Below, piece after piece: positions 43,779 to 52,290 of a stretch of 64,000 nt of DNA; the stretch's first letter is position 1; the number at the start of each line of letters is the position of its first letter. The notes below the pieces were generated by a model. That model was not told the DNA's origin and did no database searches. It saw nothing but the letters and a program-made list of their open reading frames with translations. Origin of the DNA: an uncultured Lachnospiraceae bacterium. Its GTDB lineage: Bacteria > Bacillota > Clostridia > Lachnospirales > Lachnospiraceae. The DNA is taken from assembly GCA_944381615.1 (NCBI GenBank), contig CALWLT010000006.1:1-64000 (forward strand), read 5' to 3'. The position numbers were made by a program, and so were the translations under genes.

Positions 43779-44677
43779 CGTCTGTTTCCCCCTTTGTATC
43801 GCTTCTGTTCTCTCTCCTTTAACTCCCGGTAAAACTGCAGATAGTTTTCGTACCGGCTTTCGCTGATGCGCCCCGCCCTCACGGCGTCGCGCACGCCGCA
43901 GTCGCGCTCTCCCACATGGACGCAGCCTAAGAAACGGCAGTCCTCCTCAAACGGCGCAAATTCTGGGAACAGCTCCTTAAGCGTCTCCGGCGGCCTCTCC
44001 TCCACCAGCATGGAGCTGAAGCCCGGCGTGTCCATCATGTAGGTGCCTTCCTCCACAAAAAACAGCTCGGAATGGCGCGTCGTGTGCCGGCCGCGCCGGA
44101 TCTTCTCGCTGACGCGCCCCGTCTCCATCCCGGCGGCCGGCTGCAGAAAATTGGTAAGCGAGGACTTGCCCACGCCGGAGGGCCCGGCCAGCACCGTCGT
44201 CTTTCCCCGGATCAGGCGGCGGATCTCCTCCAGCCCTTCCTTCTCATAGACGCTGACGAAATAGACCGGATAGCCGGCCGGGGCATAGATCGCCCGCAGC
44301 GTCTCCTGCTTTCCCGGATCCGCCAGCTCCGTCTTGTTAAAGCAGATCACGGCGGGCAGGCCCTGGCTTTCCATCATCACGAGAAACCGATCCAGGAGAT
44401 TCAGATTCGGCGCGGGATCCGTCACGGCAAACACGACCAGCGCCTGATCCACGTTGGAGACGGCCGGGCGGATCAGCTCGTTCCTGCGCGGAAGGATCTC
44501 ATCGATGCTGCCCTCCGCGTCCGCCTCGTGCAGAATGGAAAACTCCACGTCGTCGCCTACCAGGGGCTTCATATTCCGGTTGCGGAAAATCCCTCTGGCG
44601 CGGCACTCGTAAACCCGGCTGATCCCGTCGTGCACATAGTAAAATCCGGCGATCCCCTTGATTATCTTTCCCCGCAT
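43775..44677 (-). CDS. rsgA: Small ribosomal subunit biogenesis GTPase RsgA
   Basis: This 300-residue circularly permuted GTPase helps the 30S subunit mature. An N-terminal OB-fold is followed by the G domain with motifs in permuted order: NKTE (G4), then GPSGVGKSSL (G1), then DTPGFSS (G3). The C-terminal zinc-binding region contains CRFLGCVHVGERDC. Length is normal. It lies downstream of prkC with an 84-base gap, a conserved neighbourhood. Confidence 0.97.
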   Translation of the reverse strand: MRGKIIKGIAGFYYVHDGISRVYECRARGIFRNRNMKPLVGDDVEFSILHEADAEGSIDEILPRRNELIRPAVSNVDQALVVFAVTDPAPNLNLLDRFLVMMESQGLPAVICFNKTELADPGKQETLRAIYAPAGYPVYFVSVYEKEGLEEIRRLIRGKTTVLAGPSGVGKSSLTNFLQPAAGMETGRVSEKIRRGRHTTRHSELFFVEEGTYMMDTPGFSSMLVEERPPETLKELFPEFAPFEEDCRFLGCVHVGERDCGVRDAVRAGRISESRYENYLQFYRELKEREQKRYKGGNRR

Positions 44678-44761
44678 CGCTTCTTCATCCCTTCTGCCTC
44701 TCCCCGCCTTCCGCCCGTCTTTCGCTTTTTACGCGCTGCCGGAAGGTTCCCGCCTTCGCTC

Positions 44762-46876
44762 TCAGCCGTCTACCTCCAGAAATTCCAGCGGATACGTTTT
44801 CAAAACCTTGTCGTTGGTCAGATCCAGCACCTGCAGCTCGCCCGACAGGACGCCGTCGGCGCCCTCGATGTTATAATGGATGGGCAGCGTCACGTCGCCG
44901 CTGATCTCGCGCGGCTCCATGATCACGCGCGTCACAACCTCGCCGTTGACCACCTGCTTCATCACGATCGACACCAGAATCCGGGTGTTCCCGGTGCTGG
45001 GGCCGAAGAAATCTTTCATCTGGAAATCGTCGTTGACCGCCGCCACGAAGCGGGTCCCTGTCCCGGCGCTGACCGTGTAGCCGACCGCCGTTCCCTCCGG
45101 CGTCTCCGTCTTCTCGGCGATATCCTGGCCGATGATCATGCCCTCCTCATATTCGCTGCTCTGCGCCTCGCGGCGCTCTCCCAGCTGCAGATTAAAGGTT
45201 TCCAGCACGACCCGCGCATTTTCCTCTGTCATTCCCACGATCCGCGGCATGGGGACCTTCGGCACCTCCGGCCCGGAGCTCACATAGAGGGTAACCGCCT
45301 CGCCGGGAAGCGCGCGCGCCGGCTCGTAGCGGATAACGGTTCCCGCCTCGATCGTGTCGCTGCTCTCCTCCGTAGTGGTAATCACGCTCTCTTTGCCCAG
45401 CGCGGCCTGCAGCGCCGCCAGCGCCTGCTCGCCCGTCATGCTCTCCAGCCCCAGCCCGGCCAGATCGATGCGGCCGCTTCCCTGGCCGATGGTAACCGTG
45501 ACCTCCGACATCTTGGAGACGATGGCCCCGGCCTCCGGGCTCTGGGCGATTACCAGCCCTTCCTCCTCATCCTCCGAAGCCGCATACTCATAATGGATCT
45601 CCAGAGACTGCGCCTCCAGATCGGCCTGCGCCTCCTCCTCCGTCCGTCCGAGCAGTCCCGGAACCCGGCTCTGCGTCGAGCTCAGGCTCTCCTCCGCCTG
45701 GGAGACGGAAGCCGCCGGCGTGCTCTCCGTCGTCCCCGATCCGGAGCGGAAGACCCCGCTCAGCCGGGCGATGATGGTCACAACGACGGCCACCACGATG
45801 ATGGCGGCTATGACACCGATCACGGTCAGAAGGCGTTCCATCTGCGGGTTTACATCCTCCCCGCCGCGCTTTGCCTTCTTGAACGGAACGCGGTTTTCCC
45901 GCTGTACAAAATCTTCCTCCTGCCCGAACTCCGGCCCCGCGGTACGCGGCTCGCTCCGCCGCGGCTGATCCAGCTTAAGCTCCTCTCTTCCGCGGACGAC
46001 GGTCGGCGAGGATTCGTTGTATTCCGGCTCCTTTTTCAGGAACTGATCCTCCGGATCCACGAGCGCATGGCGCAGATCCGCCACCAGCTCATAGGCGTCC
46101 TGATAACGGCGCTCCGGCTTTTTATTCGTACAGGTAAGAATGATCCGGTCCAAGCTCGGCGTGACCTCCGGGTTCAGCCGGCTGGGCGGCGGCACCGGAT
46201 CCTCCAGATGCGCCAGCGCGATCGACACCGTATTGTCCCCGTCAAACGGGAGGCGGCCCGTTACCATCTCATACATGGTAATGCCCAGCGAATAGATATC
46301 GCTGCGCCCGTCGCTGTAACCGCCCTTGGCCTGTTCCGGCGAGATATAGTGAACCGACCCCACCGCATTCGAGCCGATGGTCTGCGAGGACACGGCCCGC
46401 GCGATGCCGAAATCCGCCACCTTGACCTTCCCGTCCCGGGAAATGATCATGTTCTGCGGCTTGATATCCCGGTGCACGATGTGCTGATCGTGAGCCGCCG
46501 CCAGCCCCTGCGCCACCTGAATGGCAATCCCGATCGTCTCCTTGACGCCGAGGCGGCCTTTTTTCAGAATATAACTCTTCAGCGTGATGCCCTCGATGAG
46601 CTCCATCACGATATAATGCAGGCTTCCCTCGTCCACCACGTCATAGACGCTGACGATGTTGGGATGCGACAGGCCGGCCGCCGCCTGGGCTTCCATCTTG
46701 AATTTGCTGACAAAATTGGAATCCTGGCTGTATTCGTCCTTCAGTACCTTAATGGCCACCAGGCGGTTCAGCGTATGGCAGCGGGCCTGGTATACCTCGG
46801 ACATCCCGCCGGTCCCGATCAGGGAGAGAATCTCGTAGCGATCCTGCAAATAGGTTCCCGGTCTCAGCATCATCAT
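44762..46876 (-). CDS. prkC: PASTA-domain serine/threonine protein kinase PrkC/Stk1
   Basis: This 704-residue membrane kinase senses wall fragments and phosphorylates cell-division and metabolic proteins. The kinase domain has the ATP lysine K43 (LVAIKVL), the catalytic loop HRDIKPQN (D137) and DFG at 155-157. A juxtamembrane segment of about 70 residues is followed by one transmembrane helix near residues 349-370. The extracytoplasmic part holds about three PASTA repeats (from VPGLLGRTEEEAQ, LAGLGLESMTGEQAL, MPRIVGMTEENARVVLE) and an additional beta-rich tail of about 110 residues. It overlaps its cognate phosphatase gene by 4 bases. Confidence 0.96.
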   Translation of the reverse strand: MMMLRPGTYLQDRYEILSLIGTGGMSEVYQARCHTLNRLVAIKVLKDEYSQDSNFVSKFKMEAQAAAGLSHPNIVSVYDVVDEGSLHYIVMELIEGITLKSYILKKGRLGVKETIGIAIQVAQGLAAAHDQHIVHRDIKPQNMIISRDGKVKVADFGIARAVSSQTIGSNAVGSVHYISPEQAKGGYSDGRSDIYSLGITMYEMVTGRLPFDGDNTVSIALAHLEDPVPPPSRLNPEVTPSLDRIILTCTNKKPERRYQDAYELVADLRHALVDPEDQFLKKEPEYNESSPTVVRGREELKLDQPRRSEPRTAGPEFGQEEDFVQRENRVPFKKAKRGGEDVNPQMERLLTVIGVIAAIIVVAVVVTIIARLSGVFRSGSGTTESTPAASVSQAEESLSSTQSRVPGLLGRTEEEAQADLEAQSLEIHYEYAASEDEEEGLVIAQSPEAGAIVSKMSEVTVTIGQGSGRIDLAGLGLESMTGEQALAALQAALGKESVITTTEESSDTIEAGTVIRYEPARALPGEAVTLYVSSGPEVPKVPMPRIVGMTEENARVVLETFNLQLGERREAQSSEYEEGMIIGQDIAEKTETPEGTAVGYTVSAGTGTRFVAAVNDDFQMKDFFGPSTGNTRILVSIVMKQVVNGEVVTRVIMEPREISGDVTLPIHYNIEGADGVLSGELQVLDLTNDKVLKTYPLEFLEVDG

Positions 46877-47616
46877 CGTCTCACCTCGCTTATCTGTGGA
46901 TCTACCAGGACAACGGCTATGTTATCCCTTCCGCCGTTCTGATTGGCCTCCCGGGTCAGGGCCCTGGCCCTCTCTTCCAGCGGCCCCGGCAGAAGCACGA
47001 GCCGGAAAATGGTCGCGTTGTCCACCATATTGGTAAGCCCGTCTGAACACAGGAGGATATACGATCCGGGGGAAAGCGGTATCTCAAAAAAATCCGCCTC
47101 CACATGACTGCCGATGCCCACCGCCCGCGTGATGATATTTTTCTGATTCCGGTATTCCCGGCTCTCCCGCTTCATCTGCCCGCGGGACACCATCTCCTCG
47201 ACAAACGAGTGATCTCTCGTGACCTGACGGATTCCCGATCGCTCAATCAGATACAGGCGGCTGTCGCCCACATTGGCCACCGTCAGCGTATCCTGCTCCA
47301 CGACAGCCGCCACCAGCGTCGTCCCCATTCCGGACAGCTCCTCTCGATCGCAGGCCAGGCGGTAAAGCTCCCCGTTGACGGCGTCGATGGCCTCGCGCAG
47401 GACGGCGGCCGTCCCGCGCGCGCGGCTTGCCCGGATGCAGCTGGCGAGGTGTTCCACCAGATAGCGGGAGGCGAAATCCCCCGCTTTATGGCCGCCCATC
47501 CCGTCCGCCACGATAAACAGGCTGGGAAGCGGCCCCACCGGCTCCGTGCTGGAAAACAGCGCGTCCTGATTGATACTGCGGATGCGGCCGATATCTGTCA
47601 GTGCGTATGCTTTCAT
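46873..47616 (-). CDS. stp: PP2C-type Ser/Thr phosphatase (Stp/PrpC)
   Basis: This 247-residue metal-dependent phosphatase reverses phosphorylation by PrkC. The PP2C motifs are ALTDIGRIRSINQDA, VADGMGGHKAGDFAS, NVGDSRLYLI, TRDHSFVEEM and LLCSDGLTNMV, with DNIAVVLVD at the end; the metal-binding aspartates are all present. It overlaps rlmN by 4 bases and prkC by 4 bases, so the three genes are translationally coupled. Confidence 0.97.
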   Translation of the reverse strand: MKAYALTDIGRIRSINQDALFSSTEPVGPLPSLFIVADGMGGHKAGDFASRYLVEHLASCIRASRARGTAAVLREAIDAVNGELYRLACDREELSGMGTTLVAAVVEQDTLTVANVGDSRLYLIERSGIRQVTRDHSFVEEMVSRGQMKRESREYRNQKNIITRAVGIGSHVEADFFEIPLSPGSYILLCSDGLTNMVDNATIFRLVLLPGPLEERARALTREANQNGGRDNIAVVLVDPQISEVRR

Positions 47617-48674
47617 GTCCCCGCAGCCTCCTCCTTCTTTTCTCTCTCCAGATAGCTCTTCCTGAGCTGCCCGCAGGCGCCGTCGATGTCGCGCCCCATC
47701 TCGCGGCGGATTGTCACATTGATGCCGTGCTCCTCCAGATAGGCCCGGAACGCCTCGATGGCCGCCCGCCCGGACTGTACATAGGAGCGCTCCCGGATCG
47801 GATTGACCGGAATGAGGTTCACATGGCCGTGCACCCCCTTTAACAGGGCGGCCAGCGCCCTGGCCTCCGCCAGATTGTCGTTTACGCCGCGCACCAGGCT
47901 GTACTCAAAAGTCAGGCGGCGGCCCGTTTTCTCCGCATAATAGCGGCAGGCGTCCAGCACCTCTGTAAGCGGGTACGCGTCCGCCACCGGCATCAGCGTC
48001 CGCCGGACCGCATCGTTCGGGGCGTGCAGCGAAAGCGCCAGCGTGACGGAAAGCCCCTCGTCCGCCAGCCGCCGGATCTGCGGCGCCAGCCCGCAGGTGG
48101 AAACCGTCACGCTGCGCTGGCTGATGTGAAGGCCGCCTTCTCCGGTCAGAAGACGGATAAACCGGACCAGATTTTCGTAATTGTCCAGCGGCTCGCCGGA
48201 TCCCATCACGACCACGTTGGAAACCCGCTCCTTCGTATCCCGCTCGATCTGATACACCTGCTCGAGCATCTCCGAGGCCGTCAGGCTGCGCGTCAGGCCG
48301 TCCAGCGTCGAGGCGCAGAAACGGCAGCCCATCCGGCAGCCCACCTGCGAGGAAACGCAGACCGAATTGCCGTGATGGTAGCGCATCAGCACGCTCTCAA
48401 TCACATTTCCGTCGGCCAGGCGGAAAAGATATTTCCGCGTCCCGTCGATCCCGGAGACGCGCACGCAGACCGGCTCCAGGACCGTCAGCACGGCGCTCTC
48501 TGAAAGCCTTTCCCGCAGCGGGCGGGAAAGGCTGGTCATCTCGTCAAAGGAGACGGCAAGCTTTTCGTGCATCCACTGGTAGAGCTGATTTGCGCGAAAC
48601 GGCTTCTCTCCCATTTCCGAAAGAAAACGGGAGAGTTCTTCCTTCGTCATTGATTTCAGATCCGTCTTTTCCAT
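47613..48674 (-). CDS. rlmN: Dual-specificity 23S rRNA/tRNA adenine-C2 methyltransferase RlmN
   Basis: This 353-residue radical SAM enzyme methylates A2503 of 23S rRNA and A37 of some tRNAs. The cluster cysteines are C113, C117 and C120 in VGCRMGCRFC, and the methyl-carrying Cys is in the C-terminal DIDGACGQL. The central SGEPLDNYENLVRF and SLHAPNDAVRRTLMPV motifs are intact. It follows rsmB by 20 bases and is in the standard rsmB-rlmN-stp-prkC order. Confidence 0.97.
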   Translation of the reverse strand: MEKTDLKSMTKEELSRFLSEMGEKPFRANQLYQWMHEKLAVSFDEMTSLSRPLRERLSESAVLTVLEPVCVRVSGIDGTRKYLFRLADGNVIESVLMRYHHGNSVCVSSQVGCRMGCRFCASTLDGLTRSLTASEMLEQVYQIERDTKERVSNVVVMGSGEPLDNYENLVRFIRLLTGEGGLHISQRSVTVSTCGLAPQIRRLADEGLSVTLALSLHAPNDAVRRTLMPVADAYPLTEVLDACRYYAEKTGRRLTFEYSLVRGVNDNLAEARALAALLKGVHGHVNLIPVNPIRERSYVQSGRAAIEAFRAYLEEHGINVTIRREMGRDIDGACGQLRKSYLEREKKEEAAGT

Positions 48675-48694
48675 CCGCGTCCCTTTCTCTGAAC

Positions 48695-50032
48695 CTATTC
48701 TTCTCTCTTTCGCCGCATGACCGCAATAAAAAAGCCGTCGCAGGGATGAATCCCGGGAAGAAGCTGGATAAACCCTTCCCGCAGGCTTTCCTCCCCGAAC
48801 GAAGGACCGAAGCGGCCGCTTAAATCCACCGGTTCAAAGGGAAACTCCCTGAGAAACCAGGCGCGGTTTTCTTCATTTTCCCGCCTGTTTACCGTACAGG
48901 TGCTGTAGACCAGACAGCCGCCCGGCTTCACGTACCGCCAGACAACCGACAGGATCTCCCGCTGCAGCGCCTCGAGGTTTGCAAGCCCCTCCGGCGTCGC
49001 CCGGTACTTGATATCCGGCTTGCGCCCGATGATGCCGAGTCCCGAGCAGGGCAGATCGGCCAGCACGACGTCGGCCTTTCCTTCCAGCGCCGGATCCGGC
49101 TTTCTCGCGTCCCAGAGGGCCGCCCGCACGTTGGCAAGGCGGCTGCGCCGGATATTTTCCTCTATCTGCGCGCACTTGTGCCCGCTTATATCCCGCATGA
49201 TTACCTGCCCGCTTCCGCGCAGGCGATCGGCGCAGTGCAGCCCCTTGCCGCCGGGCGCGGCGCAGACGTCGAGCACGAGATCCCCCTCCTTCAGGGGAAC
49301 CGCCTCCCCGCAGAGGATCGAGCTTGCGTCCTGAAACTGGATCTGCCCCTTCTGAAAGGCCGCGAGCGCCTCCGGGTAATCGACGCCGGTAAGCTCCCAG
49401 GCGTTGATTCCTTCAAAAATACGCCGGGCGCTCACGCCCTGCGCCTGCAAAGACGCCAGGATCGCCGCTTCGCTTTCGCCGCTCTCCTTAAACCGCATCG
49501 TCAGCGGCCGCTCTTCCAGAAAGGCGCGCATCATCGCCTTGGCCGTCTCTTTCTGGTACCAGCCCTCCAGGCGCTCTGCCAGCCAGGCCGGCATGGAACA
49601 GGCGGTCGCCGTATCCGGATACGCGATGTGTTCCTTCTTTCGGGACACTGTGCGCAGGACGCCGTTTACAAAACCGGACAGCCCCGCAAAGCCGCGCTTT
49701 TTGACCAACTTTACCGCCTCGTTGCAGGCGGCCGAATCCGGCACCCGGTCCAGATAGAGAATCTGGTACGCGCTCATGCGCAGCACCGTGCGGATGTACG
49801 GCTTCATCCGCGCCACCTTCGTCCTGGAAACGGAATCAAGGACGTAGTCGATGGAGATCAGGCGCTCCGTGGTCCCCTCCGCGACCCGTCTGAGGAACGA
49901 GCGGTCGGCCTTTTCCAGGTACTGATATTTGGAAAGCGCGGCAAAAAGCACCGTGTGAATCGGCTGCCCGCGCTCCAGAACCTCCGTCAGGATCTCCGCG
50001 GCGATTTCGCGCAGGGCCGTCCCGTCACTCAT
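48695..50032 (-). CDS. rsmB: 16S rRNA cytosine-967 C5-methyltransferase RsmB
   Basis: This 445-residue enzyme has an N-terminal NusB-like RNA-binding domain (residues ~1-140) and a C-terminal Rossmann methyltransferase. The SAM site is DVCAAPGGKGLHCADRL, and the two catalytic cysteines are in DLPCSGLG and YSTCTVNRRENE. The open frame begins with TTG five codons upstream, but ATG 50030-50032, seven or eight bases after GGAGG, fits better. It overlaps the YugP gene end by 8 bases. Confidence 0.96.
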   Translation of the reverse strand: MSDGTALREIAAEILTEVLERGQPIHTVLFAALSKYQYLEKADRSFLRRVAEGTTERLISIDYVLDSVSRTKVARMKPYIRTVLRMSAYQILYLDRVPDSAACNEAVKLVKKRGFAGLSGFVNGVLRTVSRKKEHIAYPDTATACSMPAWLAERLEGWYQKETAKAMMRAFLEERPLTMRFKESGESEAAILASLQAQGVSARRIFEGINAWELTGVDYPEALAAFQKGQIQFQDASSILCGEAVPLKEGDLVLDVCAAPGGKGLHCADRLRGSGQVIMRDISGHKCAQIEENIRRSRLANVRAALWDARKPDPALEGKADVVLADLPCSGLGIIGRKPDIKYRATPEGLANLEALQREILSVVWRYVKPGGCLVYSTCTVNRRENEENRAWFLREFPFEPVDLSGRFGPSFGEESLREGFIQLLPGIHPCDGFFIAVMRRKREE

Positions 50033-50735
50033 CTCTGCGTCCTCCAAAGAGGATTACCAGACGAAGAAGCTGCAGGATCGAGCCGGCCGCCGCCGCCACA
50101 TACGTCAGGGCCGCCGCTCCCAGCACCTGCCTGGTATAGCCTACCTCCTCGCCGCGCAGGATCCCCATCGAATCCAGGAGACGCACCGCCCGGGAGGAAG
50201 CGTTAAATTCTACCGGCAGCGTAACCAGCTGAAACAGCACAGAGAGAGAAAACATCAGGATTCCCAAAGAAACCATGGACGATCCGAAGCCGCCCAGAAA
50301 CACGCCCAGAATGATGATCGGCCAGGAGAGCTGGGCGCTGATGTTGACGACCGGCACGATCGCCCCGCGGATCTTCAGCGGCGCGTACGATTCGCTGTCC
50401 TGCATGGCGTGGCCGCACTCGTGGGCCGCCACGCCGATCGCCGCCACCGAGGCGGAATCGTAAACGCTCTCGGAGAGATTGACCGTCTTGGTGCGCGGAT
50501 CGTAGTGATCCGTCAGATTCCCGGCGACCCGCCGGATCTCCACATCATAGATCCCCTGCGACCGGAGCAGCTCTCTGGCCGCCTGCGCCCCCGTCATGCC
50601 GGTCATGCTGCGGACTCTCGAAAAGCGGGCGTAGGTGCTGTTGACCCGCGCCGACGCGGCCAGCGAGAGCAGTACGCCGATGGCCACCAGCACGATCGTC
50701 GGATCAAAAAATCCGTAGTATCCGTATCCAAACAT
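50025..50735 (-). CDS. Zinc metallopeptidase, YugP-like
   Basis: This 236-residue membrane protein belongs to the YugP family of neutral zinc metallopeptidases. The zinc motif HECGHAMQ is near residue 111, in the context VAAHECGHAMQDSESYAPLKIRG. Four or so hydrophobic segments are visible, at the N-terminus, around residues 130-175 and near the C-terminus. AAGGAG lies eight bases before ATG. In clostridia the gene commonly sits between fmt and rsmB. Substrate is unknown. Confidence 0.92.
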   Translation of the reverse strand: MFGYGYYGFFDPTIVLVAIGVLLSLAASARVNSTYARFSRVRSMTGMTGAQAARELLRSQGIYDVEIRRVAGNLTDHYDPRTKTVNLSESVYDSASVAAIGVAAHECGHAMQDSESYAPLKIRGAIVPVVNISAQLSWPIIILGVFLGGFGSSMVSLGILMFSLSVLFQLVTLPVEFNASSRAVRLLDSMGILRGEEVGYTRQVLGAAALTYVAAAAGSILQLLRLVILFGGRRDE

Positions 50736-50815
50736 GAAATAACTCCTTTCTTATCCGCGGCCGCATCCCGCCGGCTTCGGGCCGCCCCGGCAGCCTGCCG
50801 GACATCCGGCCCTTC

Positions 50816-51778
50816 TCAGGCCTTCTTCGGCGGACCCGCGAAAATCAGCCCCGGACGGACGGGATAGCCGCGCAGAAACGCGCCGGCGTCCATCCGCTTT
50901 TTCCCTTCCGGCTGCAGCTCCCGGATCTCCAGGATCCCGTCCCCGGTCTGCACGAAAAAGCAGTCCTTTCTGACCTCCGTAACCTGGCCCGCCTCCTGTC
51001 CCGGCTGCGGCGCCTTCGACGGTACGGCCACGGCAGAACCCCAGATCTTGAGGGTCTTTCCCTCGTAAAACGTATACGCGCTGGGCCAGGGATTCAGCCC
51101 TCTGACCAGCCGCTCGATCGACGCCGCGTCGAGGTTCCAGTCAATCTGCCCCATGGATTTGTCGAGCATCCTGGCATAGACGGCTCCCTCCGACGGCTGC
51201 TTTTTCCGCTCGATCGTCCCCTCTTCCAGCTTTTCCAGGGTACTTAAAATCAGCTCCCCGCCGGCTTTGCTCAGCCGCTCAAACAGGCTTCCGCCCGTCT
51301 CGTCCGGCGCGATGCGCACTGGAAGCGTCTCCAGGATATCCCCGGTGTCCAGCCCCTCGTCCATCATCATCGTCGTGACGCCCGTCACCTCGTCCCCGTT
51401 GATGACGGCCCACTGGATGGGCGCCGCGCCGCGGTAGCGCGGCAGCAGCGAGGCGTGAATGTTGACGCAGCCGTAGCGCGGCAGCGAAAGGATGCGCTCC
51501 GGCAGGATCTGGCCGAACGCCGCCACCACGATCGCGTCGGGCTTCAGCGCGCAGAGCGCCTCGTAAAACGCCTCGTCTTTGCGGATCTTTTCCGGCTGCA
51601 GGACGGGAATCCCGTGCTGCAGCGCCGTCTCCTTAACCGGCGGCATCAGCACGGCCTTGCCGCGCCCCTTCGGGCGATCCGGCTGCGTAACCGCCGCGGC
51701 CACCTCGTGGCCGCCCCGGATCAGCGCCTCCAGCGCCGGAACCGCAAAATCCGGCGTCCCCATAAATACGATCTTCAT
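50816..51778 (-). CDS. fmt: Methionyl-tRNA formyltransferase
   Basis: This 320-residue enzyme formylates initiator Met-tRNA using 10-formyl-THF. It has VFMGTPDFAVPALEAL at the N-terminus and the catalytic NIHASLLPRYRGAAPIQWAVINGDEVTGVTTM with the SLLPxYRG motif. A C-terminal OB-like domain follows. It follows def by seven bases; the def-fmt pairing is general in bacteria. Confidence 0.97.
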   Translation of the reverse strand: MKIVFMGTPDFAVPALEALIRGGHEVAAAVTQPDRPKGRGKAVLMPPVKETALQHGIPVLQPEKIRKDEAFYEALCALKPDAIVVAAFGQILPERILSLPRYGCVNIHASLLPRYRGAAPIQWAVINGDEVTGVTTMMMDEGLDTGDILETLPVRIAPDETGGSLFERLSKAGGELILSTLEKLEEGTIERKKQPSEGAVYARMLDKSMGQIDWNLDAASIERLVRGLNPWPSAYTFYEGKTLKIWGSAVAVPSKAPQPGQEAGQVTEVRKDCFFVQTGDGILEIRELQPEGKKRMDAGAFLRGYPVRPGLIFAGPPKKA

Positions 51779-51785
51779 CCCGCGC

Positions 51786-52274
51786 TCAGTCCTCCTGCCC
51801 GCTTTCTTCCTGCTCCGTCACGTCCTCCAGCGGTCCCTCCGCCAGCTCCACGTAGAGATGGCCGTGCAGATGATCGCACTCATGGCAGATGGCCCGCGCC
51901 AGAAAGCCCTCGCCCTCCAGCTCAAATTCCTTCATCTCCCGGTCAAGCGCCCGGACCTTGACCTTCTCCGGCCGGGTTACCGTCCCGCTCTTTCCCGGAA
52001 CGCTCAGGCAGCCCTCCGGCCCCGTCTGCGCGCCCTCCATCTCCAGAATCACGGGATTGATCAGCACGTACTGATTGCCGTCCTCCACGTCGATTACCAC
52101 AATCTGCTTGCGGATGCCCACCTGCGGGGCCGCCAGGCCCACGCCGCCCGCCTCGTACATCGTATCAAACATATCCTCTATCAGCTCCGAGGTATGCTCC
52201 GTCATCTCCTTAACCGGCTTGCACTCTTTCGTCAGGATCTCATCCCCTATGGTTCTGATTGATCGGATCGCCAT
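51786..52274 (-). CDS. def: Peptide deformylase
   Basis: This 162-residue metalloenzyme removes the formyl group from nascent proteins. The three motifs are GVGLAAPQVG (near residue 42), EGCLSVPG and HECDHLHGHLY, with Cys and both His ligands intact. A short acidic tail extends the C-terminus. It lies between priA and fmt, and together they form the usual priA-def-fmt run. Confidence 0.97.
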   Translation of the reverse strand: MAIRSIRTIGDEILTKECKPVKEMTEHTSELIEDMFDTMYEAGGVGLAAPQVGIRKQIVVIDVEDGNQYVLINPVILEMEGAQTGPEGCLSVPGKSGTVTRPEKVKVRALDREMKEFELEGEGFLARAICHECDHLHGHLYVELAEGPLEDVTEQEESGQED

Positions 52275-52290
52275 CGTTTCTTCTTCCTCT

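Noticed and set aside
44072-46942. A 956-codon open frame on the plus strand opposite prkC
   Set aside because: It is an antisense shadow of the GC-rich prkC gene: composition is Arg/His/Leu-biased, no domain is recognisable and there is no ribosome site, whereas prkC has complete kinase and PASTA motifs.
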